5,456 nucleotides of DNA from an uncultured Capnocytophaga sp. (lineage in GTDB: Bacteria; Bacteroidota; Bacteroidia; Flavobacteriales; Flavobacteriaceae): NCBI GenBank assembly GCA_915070235.1, contig CAJZFM010000160.1, positions 1 to 5,456 of the forward strand. Reading direction: 5' to 3'. Position numbers and translations under genes: made by a program. Below are positions 1 through 5,456 of this stretch, one piece after another; the stretch's first letter is position 1, and each line of letters opens with the position of its first letter. Under the pieces are notes generated by a model that saw only the letters and a list, made by a program, of their open reading frames with translations, was not told where the DNA came from and ran no database searches.

Positions 1-133
1 GCTGTATGCGTTCGGGACTTACCGTTTTGGTAGCCAAAAGCAACTTGACTTCCTTAGGGTCTCTGCCTGCTGCCTTACAAGCCTCGTCAATGCGCTGTTG
101 TACATGCTTGAGATTTTGTATGATAGTATCCAT
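1..133 (-). CDS. yggS: YggS-family pyridoxal phosphate homeostasis protein (PLPBP), 5' part only
   Basis: This is the first 44 codons of a gene that runs off the left edge of the window. The translation starts MDTIIQNLKHVQQRIDEAC and continues through GRDPKEVKLLLATKTVSPERI. That order (an N-terminal helix ending in a GRDP turn, then a hydrophobic strand ending in a lysine followed by T and a P-E-R-I segment) is the N-terminus of the YggS/PROSC/PLPBP family. Lys36 falls at the position of the lysine that binds pyridoxal 5'-phosphate in E. coli YggS. Family members are cytosolic, single-domain TIM-barrel proteins that carry PLP and keep vitamin B6 and amino-acid pools balanced without known enzyme activity. 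The start at 131-133 is the natural family start. A promoter lies 25 bp upstream, so it is probably transcribed on its own as well as by read-through from the phosphatase gene. The family call is strong despite truncation; the rest of the protein cannot be judged. Confidence 0.88.
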   Translation of the reverse strand, partial: MDTIIQNLKHVQQRIDEACKAAGRDPKEVKLLLATKTVSPERIQ

Positions 134-157
134 TTGAATCTTGAGTTTTAGGAAAAG

Positions 158-188
158 CAAAAATACAAAATTAATGACAAATGACAAA
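158..188 (-). promoter_or_regulatory. Likely Bacteroidota-type promoter of yggS
   Basis: On the minus strand TATTTTTG (165 down to 158) matches the Bacteroidota -7 consensus TAnnTTTG exactly. A TTTG (188 down to 185) lies 19 bp further upstream, the usual distance for the -33 box. A second TAnnTTTG match, TAATTTTG (173 down to 166), abuts the first but has no well-spaced TTTG. Transcription would begin about 10 bp upstream of position 140, giving a very short leader before the yggS start at 133. The -33 TTTG is formed at a junction between heptamer repeat units. This is a motif match only; no transcript data are available. Confidence 0.6.
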
Positions 189-230
189 TGACTAACGATA
201 AATTATTCGTCACTAGTCACTATTCATTAA
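171..230. repeat. 60-bp imperfect palindrome built from degenerate 7-bp units
   Basis: The tract reads in steps of seven: TAATGAC, AAATGAC, AAATGAC, TAACGAT, AAATTAT, TCGTCAC, TAGTCAC, TATTCAT. The left units resemble the reverse complements of the right units, so the whole is a dyad centred between 200 and 201. Pairing the arms by hand gives about 21 matches out of 30, with perfect outer ends of 7 bp. It starts in the last codons of the phosphatase gene (stop codon at 220-222) and ends just before the yggS -7 box. As RNA from the minus strand it could fold into an interrupted hairpin followed by a U-rich stretch, so it may end phosphatase transcription weakly. Short heptamer tracts of this kind are known between genes in some bacteria, notably cyanobacteria; the role here is unknown. 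Confidence 0.7.
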
Positions 231-915
231 CGGCTGCTTGCCAATATTCCTTGGTCTCTATGTCCATGATCGTAAGGCGGCTATTGAAGCCTGCACCTGT
301 GTCAAGGTTCCACACATGGTGACGGCACATAGGTTGGTCTGTACCATAGAGAAGTGTGGGGGTATGCCCTATATAGATTTCCTTATATAACGACAATCTT
401 TTGGGGTAATATGGATCAGTGGGAGGCATGTCTTCAGGGGTAGCAACAGCTAACTCCCAAAGCGTTCTATCCCAATAGAAGTTTTCTGTGAAAAACTCAT
501 GTGCCACACCCCCACGATCGGTAAAGCCAGCATGTAAGAACAGGCGATTTTGCCCGTCTAAGAGGTAGTTCCGAAGAGATTGAAGGAAGCGGATATGTAC
601 CTCTTTCTCCTCCTTAGAGTAGTGCTTATAAGCCTCTTCGGTAGCCTTGCCCCCATGGGAACGCCAAAGGTCGGACATGGGTTTGCCTAAGAGAAAATCG
701 CAGCATAAGGCATCGTGATTTCCTCTTAGACAAATCACTTGATGGGTCTGTTGCAGGGCAATAAGCTTGTCCAAGACCTCTGGGGTATGCTTGCCCCTAT
801 CGGCATAGTCTCCTAAGAAAATCAGTAGGTCATCGGGAGTAACTTGTGCCCGCTCCAAGACCTCAAGCAGCGCCGCATAAGCGCCATGTATGTCACCTAT
901 AACAAGTGTTCTCAT
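220..915 (-). CDS. Calcineurin-like metallophosphoesterase (PPP-type serine/threonine phosphatase or Ap4A hydrolase-like)
   Basis: This 231-residue protein carries the full metallophosphoesterase signature in order: GDIHG at 7-11 (Asp8, His10), GDYADRG at 35-41 (Asp36), RGNHD at 64-68 (Asn66, His67), LFLHAGF around 125-131 (His128), IGHTP at 182-186 (His184) and NLDTGAGF near 203-210. These residues bind two metal ions and the phosphate in the PPP/symmetrical Ap4A hydrolase/PrpE branch. The protein is complete, starts directly before the first motif as expected, and has no signal peptide, so it is cytosolic. The substrate may be phosphoprotein, a dinucleoside polyphosphate or another phosphomonoester; sequence alone does not decide. 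It lies 47 bp downstream of the DUF6892-type gene on the same strand with no TAnnTTTG box between, so read-through from that operon is likely. No Shine-Dalgarno is present. Three sampled 60-bp lines are 48-52% GC, higher than sampled lines of pepD or the 3' half of the 607-codon gene. Heptamer repeats flank it on both sides. Confidence 0.92.
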   Translation of the reverse strand: MRTLVIGDIHGAYAALLEVLERAQVTPDDLLIFLGDYADRGKHTPEVLDKLIALQQTHQVICLRGNHDALCCDFLLGKPMSDLWRSHGGKATEEAYKHYSKEEKEVHIRFLQSLRNYLLDGQNRLFLHAGFTDRGGVAHEFFTENFYWDRTLWELAVATPEDMPPTDPYYPKRLSLYKEIYIGHTPTLLYGTDQPMCRHHVWNLDTGAGFNSRLTIMDIETKEYWQAAVNE

Positions 916-919
916 AAGG

Positions 920-954
920 ATAGTGAATAGTGAAAAGTGAATAGTGAAAAGTGA
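920..954. repeat. Five-unit tandem heptamer array, consensus A(T/A)AGTGA
   Basis: Units are ATAGTGA, ATAGTGA, AAAGTGA, ATAGTGA, AAAGTGA, followed by a decayed ATAATAA unit (955-961) that reaches the end of the preceding gene. Units two to five are also a perfect double copy of a 14-mer (927-940 and 941-954). The array fills nearly all of the 47-bp gap between the stop of the 347-codon gene and the start of the phosphatase gene, so it is transcribed as the phosphatase leader. On the minus strand this leader is pyrimidine-rich and has no Shine-Dalgarno. Confidence 0.85.
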
Positions 955-962
955 ATAATAAA

Positions 963-2006
963 CTAATTGGTGAATGATATTCCTTTGCTCTTACATAAGT
1001 CCTTCACCTGCTCGGACATAAGAATAGCCGTACCGTCAATGGTTTTTAGATTAGGCACCTGAGAGATATCCTCCTCGGTAAGTGATTTGATGTCAAACAC
1101 ATCGTCCTCTCCGTCCCAAAAAGGTATCAACTGTGCATATATTTCATTGCCCCCATCAAAATACAGTTCTGTAACCAAAGCAGCCAAAGATACAGGAATG
1201 AGCAAATCCATAAACCATTTCTCTACCTCAGGAATGACTTCAAAGTAATAGTCCTCTGGATCTATGTCACGCTCGGTATAGTTTTCACAGAAATCATATA
1301 CGTCAAACTTGGGTTTTAGCACCTCTTGGACATACATCAGCTCTTGTACAACTGCCAATTTAAAATTAAAGCTCTTGAACCGCGCACATTTTTCTTCTGT
1401 CAAAAGGAGAACCCACTTGTTGGGATCTTTCTCCTTAATTGAAGGAACTTCGTTAGGGATATAGCTCAGCTCGTAATCACGAAAAGGCATCGTCTCTTGT
1501 ACTACGCGCCTCATTATCGCTTTCTTAGAAAGGCCTTCAAGGTCATTACTTAGCTTTTCGGTATAGAGACAGCTAATATTCCAACTATCTAACGCTATAT
1601 CAAGCCCGAACGAATCCATACTTTGCTCTTTGGAGATATAGGACAAAGGAGATTTTCCTGCTATGGTAAAGTCCCCCGTAAAGAGTCCCTTAGGACGCAG
1701 CGCAAAATAATCAAAGGTTACTGTACGCTGCCAATCCTTATCCTCCAGTACCCTACAGGCAAGCGTGGCTAAGGTTCCGCCCTTTTTCTCAAAGGCATAG
1801 ATACCTAAGCTGTCCCATAAGTACATAGCGCTGTAAGGGGAATCCTCATCCGTTATGAGAGTGATCCGAGGTTTGCCCAAGGCTTCTGTAAGGCGAGACA
1901 CAGAAAACTCTAACAAAAGTTCGTTATTGATGAGCAGCCCTGAGTTGCTGACGTCTATAGCTATTTGTTTTTTTATTATTGACCCTAAAAAATTCTTTAT
2001 ACTCAT
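963..2006 (-). CDS. DUF7738/DUF6892-like protein of unknown function
   Basis: This 347-residue protein has no signal peptide or membrane segment and is probably cytoplasmic. It appears to have two parts. The N-terminal half (about 14-125) has a strand-rich pattern with an ALGKPR turn at 42-47, LWDSLGIYAF at 63-72 and a GDFTIAGK segment at 111-118, resembling the DUF7738 domain as I remember it. The C-terminal part (about 212-325) contains NFKLAVVQELMY at 214-225, LKPKFDVYDF at 230-239, IPEVEKWF at 258-265, ELYFDGGNEIYAQLIPFWDG at 280-299 and a final PNLK at 318-321; this matches the DUF6892 pattern well. The DGGNEIY and PFWDGEDD blocks are the most distinctive. No catalytic motif is evident and the biochemical role is unknown. 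It starts 21 bp after the exported-protein gene on the same strand and should share its transcript. Assignment to these families is from memory of their motifs, not from a search. Confidence 0.75.
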   Translation of the reverse strand: MSIKNFLGSIIKKQIAIDVSNSGLLINNELLLEFSVSRLTEALGKPRITLITDEDSPYSAMYLWDSLGIYAFEKKGGTLATLACRVLEDKDWQRTVTFDYFALRPKGLFTGDFTIAGKSPLSYISKEQSMDSFGLDIALDSWNISCLYTEKLSNDLEGLSKKAIMRRVVQETMPFRDYELSYIPNEVPSIKEKDPNKWVLLLTEEKCARFKSFNFKLAVVQELMYVQEVLKPKFDVYDFCENYTERDIDPEDYYFEVIPEVEKWFMDLLIPVSLAALVTELYFDGGNEIYAQLIPFWDGEDDVFDIKSLTEEDISQVPNLKTIDGTAILMSEQVKDLCKSKGISFTN

Positions 2007-2027
2007 GAAATTTAGAAACGACTTACA

Positions 2028-3851
2028 TTATTTGACCTTCACCCAAAAATATTCGTTTTCTTTAGTAAAAAAGACATGCCATTGTCCATTGATCTTAAAG
2101 GCTTTTAGGCAACTTGGCGTATTTACGCTTGAAAGCTCTTCCACAGGAAAATACTGGTATAACAAAGAGCTTTCTCCCTTCAGGGCGTGTGTATCTTTGT
2201 CAAGGCGTTGCATCTTTAGCCCGCTGAAAAAGCCATCATAATACTCATAAAAAGCCACAATAGCATCCTCTTCCTGCTCCATAATTCGGGTGTCATAGAT
2301 ATCATCCGGCGAAGATACACTGTGCTTTTGCGAAGGAGAGGCAATAGAGTAGAAGTCAAAAGTATCATTGGCATCCATATCTCCATAATACTGTTTTTTT
2401 CCCCAGCTTAGATAAGTAGTTCCCCACTCAAATTCCTTCCCTAAAAGAGTCTTTTCAAGTAGCTTGGTAGCATTGCACTTTAGAAAATAGACCCCCTTTT
2501 CTGTTTTCAACTGAAATACAAAGTTATCTGTCGCTCCTGTGGCAATATCTTGTGTGTGGTGCTCTAACTTCTTAGGATTGTCCAGTAAAGGGTTGAGCGG
2601 TATCTTCCCCTCTATCTTACCTGTTTTAGTATCAAGGGTCATCACTTGATACTCCTTTGTATCTATTTTTTGCACAAGAGAATACATACATTCAGCAGTG
2701 GTGTAGCACTGTACTATTTCATATTCAATATCTTGATAAGAGGCTTTACGATAAGACCTGTTAGGCTCAGGAACTACATCAGCAGAGGCTATCTGCTGAT
2801 AGAAGAGAGAATCATTTACCCTTTTAGGAACATATTTTGCCCAGACAAAATGACTATTAAGCGTATATAGTGTATCTCTTTGTGCATAAAAAGTCACAAA
2901 ACCAGTAGCATCAGGCTGCTTTTTTGAATAGATACGTCCTCGTTCTACTTTGTCATTTTGAACATCAAACACCAAGAGTTCTTGTCCTGAATAATACTGA
3001 GGTCTTTCGTCAAGGCTATATACTTTCTGAGTCTCTTTGTCCAAAGCATAGAGCCTATAGCTGTCAATAGATTCCTGAAAAGATTCTATATGAGCAGGTA
3101 AGTTTTTGACCGAGGGAAAGGAGTAGTTTTGGAACTGTTGCCACCATTTCCGCCAATCTTCTTGGGTAGGCTTCTCGGGTAAGAAAACAATACCTCCTAG
3201 AAGATAGCTTAGTGAGCTTAACTTTTCTTGGGCTAACTCACTCATTAGCTCTTGTTCCTTAAGTTCCTTGGAACCTCCAACCATTTTCCCATCCTTATCC
3301 ACTCCGTCCCAATGCATTATTCCTATGGTAGTTACTTCTTGTTTGCTAGACAAAGCCTCTATCCATTGGGGGATATCTCGAAAGTCATCTCTATTGTTAA
3401 TCTCTTGATAGTAGATAGGGATTCCTTTTTTGATTTTCTCCATAGGGGATAAGGGCAGTTCTTCAGGATAAGAGAGGGTTATTTTCTTGCCTTGCTTATC
3501 GGTATAGAAGGCTTTCTTAGTATAATAGACATCAGGCGCATTAGGAATCGGGAGTATCTCAAAAGAAATAGGGATATCGTACTTGTAGGTAATTTTGTCC
3601 CCAAAGAGAGGAATCAACAAGATATGAGAAGTCCCCAACCTCTTAGCATCCAAGGGGCTGAGCTTAAGGAAATAGGCTCTATCCTCAAGGAGATATACAT
3701 TGCCTTTCTCTAATACAAAGAGTGCTTTTCGGATATTGCCATAGAGGTTAATCGTGCGATACTCCTGCTTGAACTCACCTTTAACTACGCTACCTTGTGC
3801 TAAAGACGTGCAGGAGAAGATGAAAAAGAAACTAAGGATACATATTCTCAT
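2028..3851 (-). CDS. Exported protein of unknown function
   Basis: I do not recognise a family for this 607-residue protein. The N-terminus has a short charged start (MR), a hydrophobic core ICILSFFFIF and a likely signal peptidase I site after Ala18 (SLA before QG), so it should be exported to the periplasm or beyond. Cys14 sits inside the hydrophobic stretch, but IFSC is a poor lipobox. Visible traits include a tryptophan-rich stretch DWRKWWQQF at 232-240 following SYLLGG, a pattern reminiscent of helical HEAT-like secreted Bacteroidota proteins; several short strand-turn-strand stretches (about 266-300, 396-420, 440-460, 587-607) that may form a beta-rich or propeller-like C-terminal half; and an Asp-rich loop DMDANDTFDF at 491-500 resembling a calcium-binding EF-hand/dockerin-type loop. 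There is no C-terminal sorting domain. It is the first gene of the minus-strand operon, with a -7 box 23 bp before the start codon. The reading frame is intact; function is open. Confidence 0.8.
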   Translation of the reverse strand: MRICILSFFFIFSCTSLAQGSVVKGEFKQEYRTINLYGNIRKALFVLEKGNVYLLEDRAYFLKLSPLDAKRLGTSHILLIPLFGDKITYKYDIPISFEILPIPNAPDVYYTKKAFYTDKQGKKITLSYPEELPLSPMEKIKKGIPIYYQEINNRDDFRDIPQWIEALSSKQEVTTIGIMHWDGVDKDGKMVGGSKELKEQELMSELAQEKLSSLSYLLGGIVFLPEKPTQEDWRKWWQQFQNYSFPSVKNLPAHIESFQESIDSYRLYALDKETQKVYSLDERPQYYSGQELLVFDVQNDKVERGRIYSKKQPDATGFVTFYAQRDTLYTLNSHFVWAKYVPKRVNDSLFYQQIASADVVPEPNRSYRKASYQDIEYEIVQCYTTAECMYSLVQKIDTKEYQVMTLDTKTGKIEGKIPLNPLLDNPKKLEHHTQDIATGATDNFVFQLKTEKGVYFLKCNATKLLEKTLLGKEFEWGTTYLSWGKKQYYGDMDANDTFDFYSIASPSQKHSVSSPDDIYDTRIMEQEEDAIVAFYEYYDGFFSGLKMQRLDKDTHALKGESSLLYQYFPVEELSSVNTPSCLKAFKINGQWHVFFTKENEYFWVKVK

Positions 3852-3873
3852 AATGATTTATTTAAGCTAAGGG

Positions 3874-3881
3874 CAAAGGTA
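3874..3881 (-). promoter_or_regulatory. -7 box of the exported-protein operon
   Basis: TACCTTTG on the minus strand (3881 down to 3874) fits the Bacteroidota TAnnTTTG consensus and lies 22 bp before the start codon at 3851, implying a leader of only about 15 nt. No TTTG or TTG is found 17-23 bp upstream; that interval is AT-rich instead. The promoter may therefore be weak or need an activator. Confidence 0.5.
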
Positions 3882-3902
3882 ATGAAAATTCCCCTTTTTT
3901 TA

Positions 3903-3933
3903 TATGCTATTTAAATAAAAATTCGTAACTTTG
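3903..3933 (+). promoter_or_regulatory. Likely promoter of pepD
   Basis: TAACTTTG at 3926-3933 fits the Bacteroidota -7 consensus TAnnTTTG. A poor -33 match, TATG at 3903-3906, lies 19 bp upstream. Transcription would start around 3938-3941, leaving a 5' leader of about 57 nt before the start codon at 3997. The box is 44 bp from the oppositely directed -7 box of the exported-protein gene, so the two promoters share their upstream DNA. Confidence 0.55.
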
Positions 3934-3935
3934 CC

Positions 3936-3966
3936 TGTCTTTAATCTTAAAAATGCAAAAAAGACA
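3936..3966 (+). other. Possible hairpin at the 5' end of the pepD leader
   Basis: TGTCTTT (3936-3942) is exactly complementary to AAAGACA (3960-3966), giving a 7-bp stem with a 17-nt A-rich loop. It begins at or just around the expected transcription start, where a 5'-end stem could protect the message. The stem is short and AT-rich, and could be chance. Confidence 0.25.
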
Positions 3967-3996
3967 AGTTAAGTATTAATTTTCAATCTATTTACA

Positions 3997-5454
3997 ATGA
4001 GTACCATTAGAGAATTAGAACCTAAGGAAGTGTGGAATCGTTTTGCGGATATTAATGCCGTACCACGTCCTTCTAAAAAAGAACAGAAAATAACTGCCTT
4101 TATGGTAGCTTTTGGGCAAAAACTTGGTTTAGAAACCAGTTCCGATGCCATTGGAAATGTGATTATCCGTAAGCCTGCTACACCAGGTTACGAAAACAAG
4201 AAAACTATCATTCTTCAGTCTCACTTGGATATGGTGTGCCAGAAAAATAATGACACCGTATTCGATTTTGATAACCAAGGAATAGAAACCTATATAGATG
4301 GCGATTGGGTACGTGCCAAAGGAACTACTCTTGGTGCAGATAATGGAATGGGAGTAGCTGCCATTATGGCAATTCTTGAAAGTAAGACTATTGCACACCC
4401 TGCTATAGAAGCCCTTTTCACCACTGATGAGGAAACAGGAATGACTGGAGCTAAGAAGCTTAGTTCTGATGCTCTTACAGGAGAGATTCTCCTTAACCTT
4501 GATACAGAGCTTGATACTGAAATTGAAATCGGTTGTGCGGGAGGAATAGATGTTTCTGCTTACTCTGATTACAAAGAGGAAGCTACCCCTCAAGATGTAG
4601 TGGCTTACCAGCTTACTGTAACAGGGCTCCTTGGAGGACATAGTGGTATGGAAATTCATATTGGACGTGGAAATGCCAACAAGATTATGAACCGTATGCT
4701 TTTCCAACAATATGAAAAATATGGTTTGCGTCTTGCTCATTTACACGGAGGAGGTTTACGTAATGCTATTCCTCGCGAGAGTGTAGCTATTGTGGTAGTA
4801 CCAGCTCAGCATAAGGTTGCATTTGAGAAAGAATTTGCTGAAAATGCTTCTCATATTTTCAAAGAGTTACAACCTGTAGAAGCACATTTATCTATCACTT
4901 TCAAGGAAGTAGAGCGCCCAGAGAAAGTAATGGAAGCTAAAGCACAACAAGCTTTTGTAAGAGCTGTTGCAGCGGCTCCTTGTGGGGTATACGTGATGAG
5001 CCGTAATGTAGAAGGACTTGTAGAGACAAGTAACAATATTGCTAACGTAAAAGCAGAGAATGGAAAGATAACAATACTTTCAATGACTCGTTCCTCTGTA
5101 GAAAGTAGCAAACAGGATTTGGCAAATAGCCTTGCTGCAACTTTTGAATTGGCAGGCTATAAAGTAGAATTCTCAGGACAATACCCAGGATGGGAGCCTA
5201 ATCCTAACTCTCCAATCTTACACGTACTAACAGAGGTGTACGAACGTCTTTTCCAAGAAAAACCTAATGTAGCAGCTATCCACGCAGGATTGGAATGTGG
5301 TCTTCTAGGAGAGCACTTCCCTCATATAGATATGATTAGCTTTGGACCTACTATTCTTGGAGCGCATTCTCCTAACGAAAGGGTAAGCATCAAGTCTGTA
5401 CAAAAATTCTGGAAGTATCTCTTAGAAATTCTTAAAAATATCCCTGAAAAATAA
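3997..5454 (+). CDS. pepD: Aminoacyl-histidine dipeptidase (Xaa-His dipeptidase, peptidase M20 family)
   Basis: This complete 485-residue protein is the same length as E. coli PepD. It is a cytosolic di-zinc exopeptidase that splits Xaa-His dipeptides such as carnosine, plus other dipeptides, supplying amino acids. The M20 motifs appear in order: SHLDMV at 75-80 (zinc ligand His76, catalytic-site Asp78), TLGADNGMG at 111-119 (bridging Asp115), TTDEETGM at 142-149 (general base Glu145, ligand Glu146), LLNLDTE at 165-171 (ligand Asp169), GGHSG at 213-217 and RGNAN at 224-228 in the lid domain, GGGLRNAIPR at 251-260, HAGLECG at 429-435, and SFGPTILGAHSP at 448-459 with His457 as the last ligand. 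Each ligand is four residues before its counterpart in characterised PepD enzymes, so none is missing. There is no signal peptide. The start MSTIRELEPKEVW is the family start; no Shine-Dalgarno precedes it, as usual in this phylum. It is divergent from the exported-protein gene, and the window ends 2 bp after its TAA, so no terminator can be seen. Confidence 0.96.
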   Translation: MSTIRELEPKEVWNRFADINAVPRPSKKEQKITAFMVAFGQKLGLETSSDAIGNVIIRKPATPGYENKKTIILQSHLDMVCQKNNDTVFDFDNQGIETYIDGDWVRAKGTTLGADNGMGVAAIMAILESKTIAHPAIEALFTTDEETGMTGAKKLSSDALTGEILLNLDTELDTEIEIGCAGGIDVSAYSDYKEEATPQDVVAYQLTVTGLLGGHSGMEIHIGRGNANKIMNRMLFQQYEKYGLRLAHLHGGGLRNAIPRESVAIVVVPAQHKVAFEKEFAENASHIFKELQPVEAHLSITFKEVERPEKVMEAKAQQAFVRAVAAAPCGVYVMSRNVEGLVETSNNIANVKAENGKITILSMTRSSVESSKQDLANSLAATFELAGYKVEFSGQYPGWEPNPNSPILHVLTEVYERLFQEKPNVAAIHAGLECGLLGEHFPHIDMISFGPTILGAHSPNERVSIKSVQKFWKYLLEILKNIPEK

Positions 5455-5456
5455 AA

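Noticed and set aside
920..954. CRISPR-like array
   Set aside because: The 7-bp units are contiguous with no spacers, and no cas gene is nearby.
171..961. Insertion sequence or composite mobile element around the phosphatase gene
   Set aside because: There is no transposase, no clear terminal inverted repeats beyond a 10-mer within low-complexity heptamers, and no target-site duplication that can be identified.
1855..2241. Plus-strand open frame of 128 codons across the junction of the two minus-strand genes
   Set aside because: It lies antisense to two well-supported genes, has no promoter or family resemblance, and its composition is that of a reverse-complement shadow.
2646..3713. Three short plus-strand open frames inside the exported-protein gene
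   Set aside because: They are antisense to an intact 607-codon frame with a signal peptide and a placed promoter box; none has a recognisable domain.
3812..3847. Lipoprotein signal at Cys14 of the exported protein
   Set aside because: The four residues IFSC have phenylalanine at the -2 position and the hydrophobic core is short before it; a signal peptidase I site after Ala18 fits better, though a lipoprotein is not fully excluded.
4129..4740. Minus-strand open frame of 203 codons inside pepD
   Set aside because: It is wholly antisense to a gene with every catalytic motif of the M20 family, and its protein is serine/cysteine-rich low-quality sequence typical of an antisense shadow.
4851..5111. 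Minus-strand open frame of 86 codons inside pepD
   Set aside because: It is antisense to the conserved C-terminal part of pepD, with no independent signals.

Overview
The window looks like an ordinary chromosomal stretch from a member of the Bacteroidota, most likely a Flavobacteriales organism of the Capnocytophaga type. The basis is AT-rich spacers, absence of Shine-Dalgarno sequences before the starts, and close matches to the Bacteroidota housekeeping -7 box TAnnTTTG upstream of three transcription units. The genus is an inference from general character, not from a search.

Layout: four genes lie on the minus strand and one on the plus strand. Reading the minus strand in its direction of transcription (right to left), there is a 607-residue exported protein of unknown function (2028-3851), a 347-residue protein that appears to be a DUF7738/DUF6892-type protein (963-2006), a calcineurin-like metallophosphoesterase (220-915), and the first 44 codons of yggS, the PLP homeostasis protein (1-133, cut by the window edge). 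The first two are 21 bp apart and almost certainly co-transcribed. The phosphatase follows after 47 bp of mostly heptamer repeat, with no promoter seen. yggS has its own likely promoter. On the plus strand, pepD (3997-5454), a complete M20-family Xaa-His dipeptidase, is transcribed divergently from the exported-protein gene; the 145-bp spacer between them carries an oppositely oriented -7 box for each side.

The most unusual non-coding structure is a pair of 7-bp-period repeat tracts bracketing the phosphatase gene. One (171-230) is arranged as a 60-bp imperfect palindrome that runs over the phosphatase stop codon and supplies the apparent -33 box of yggS. The other (920-954) is a clean five-unit direct array. 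They share a 10-mer in opposite orientation. No mobile element, CRISPR array, tRNA or rRNA was seen.

Functionally, pepD and yggS are housekeeping genes (dipeptide hydrolysis, vitamin B6 homeostasis). The phosphatase is a general metallophosphoesterase whose substrate cannot be read from sequence. The 607/347 pair is the least understood part: an envelope or secreted protein linked to a probably cytoplasmic domain-of-unknown-function protein. I did not find convincing evidence of a wholly new system.
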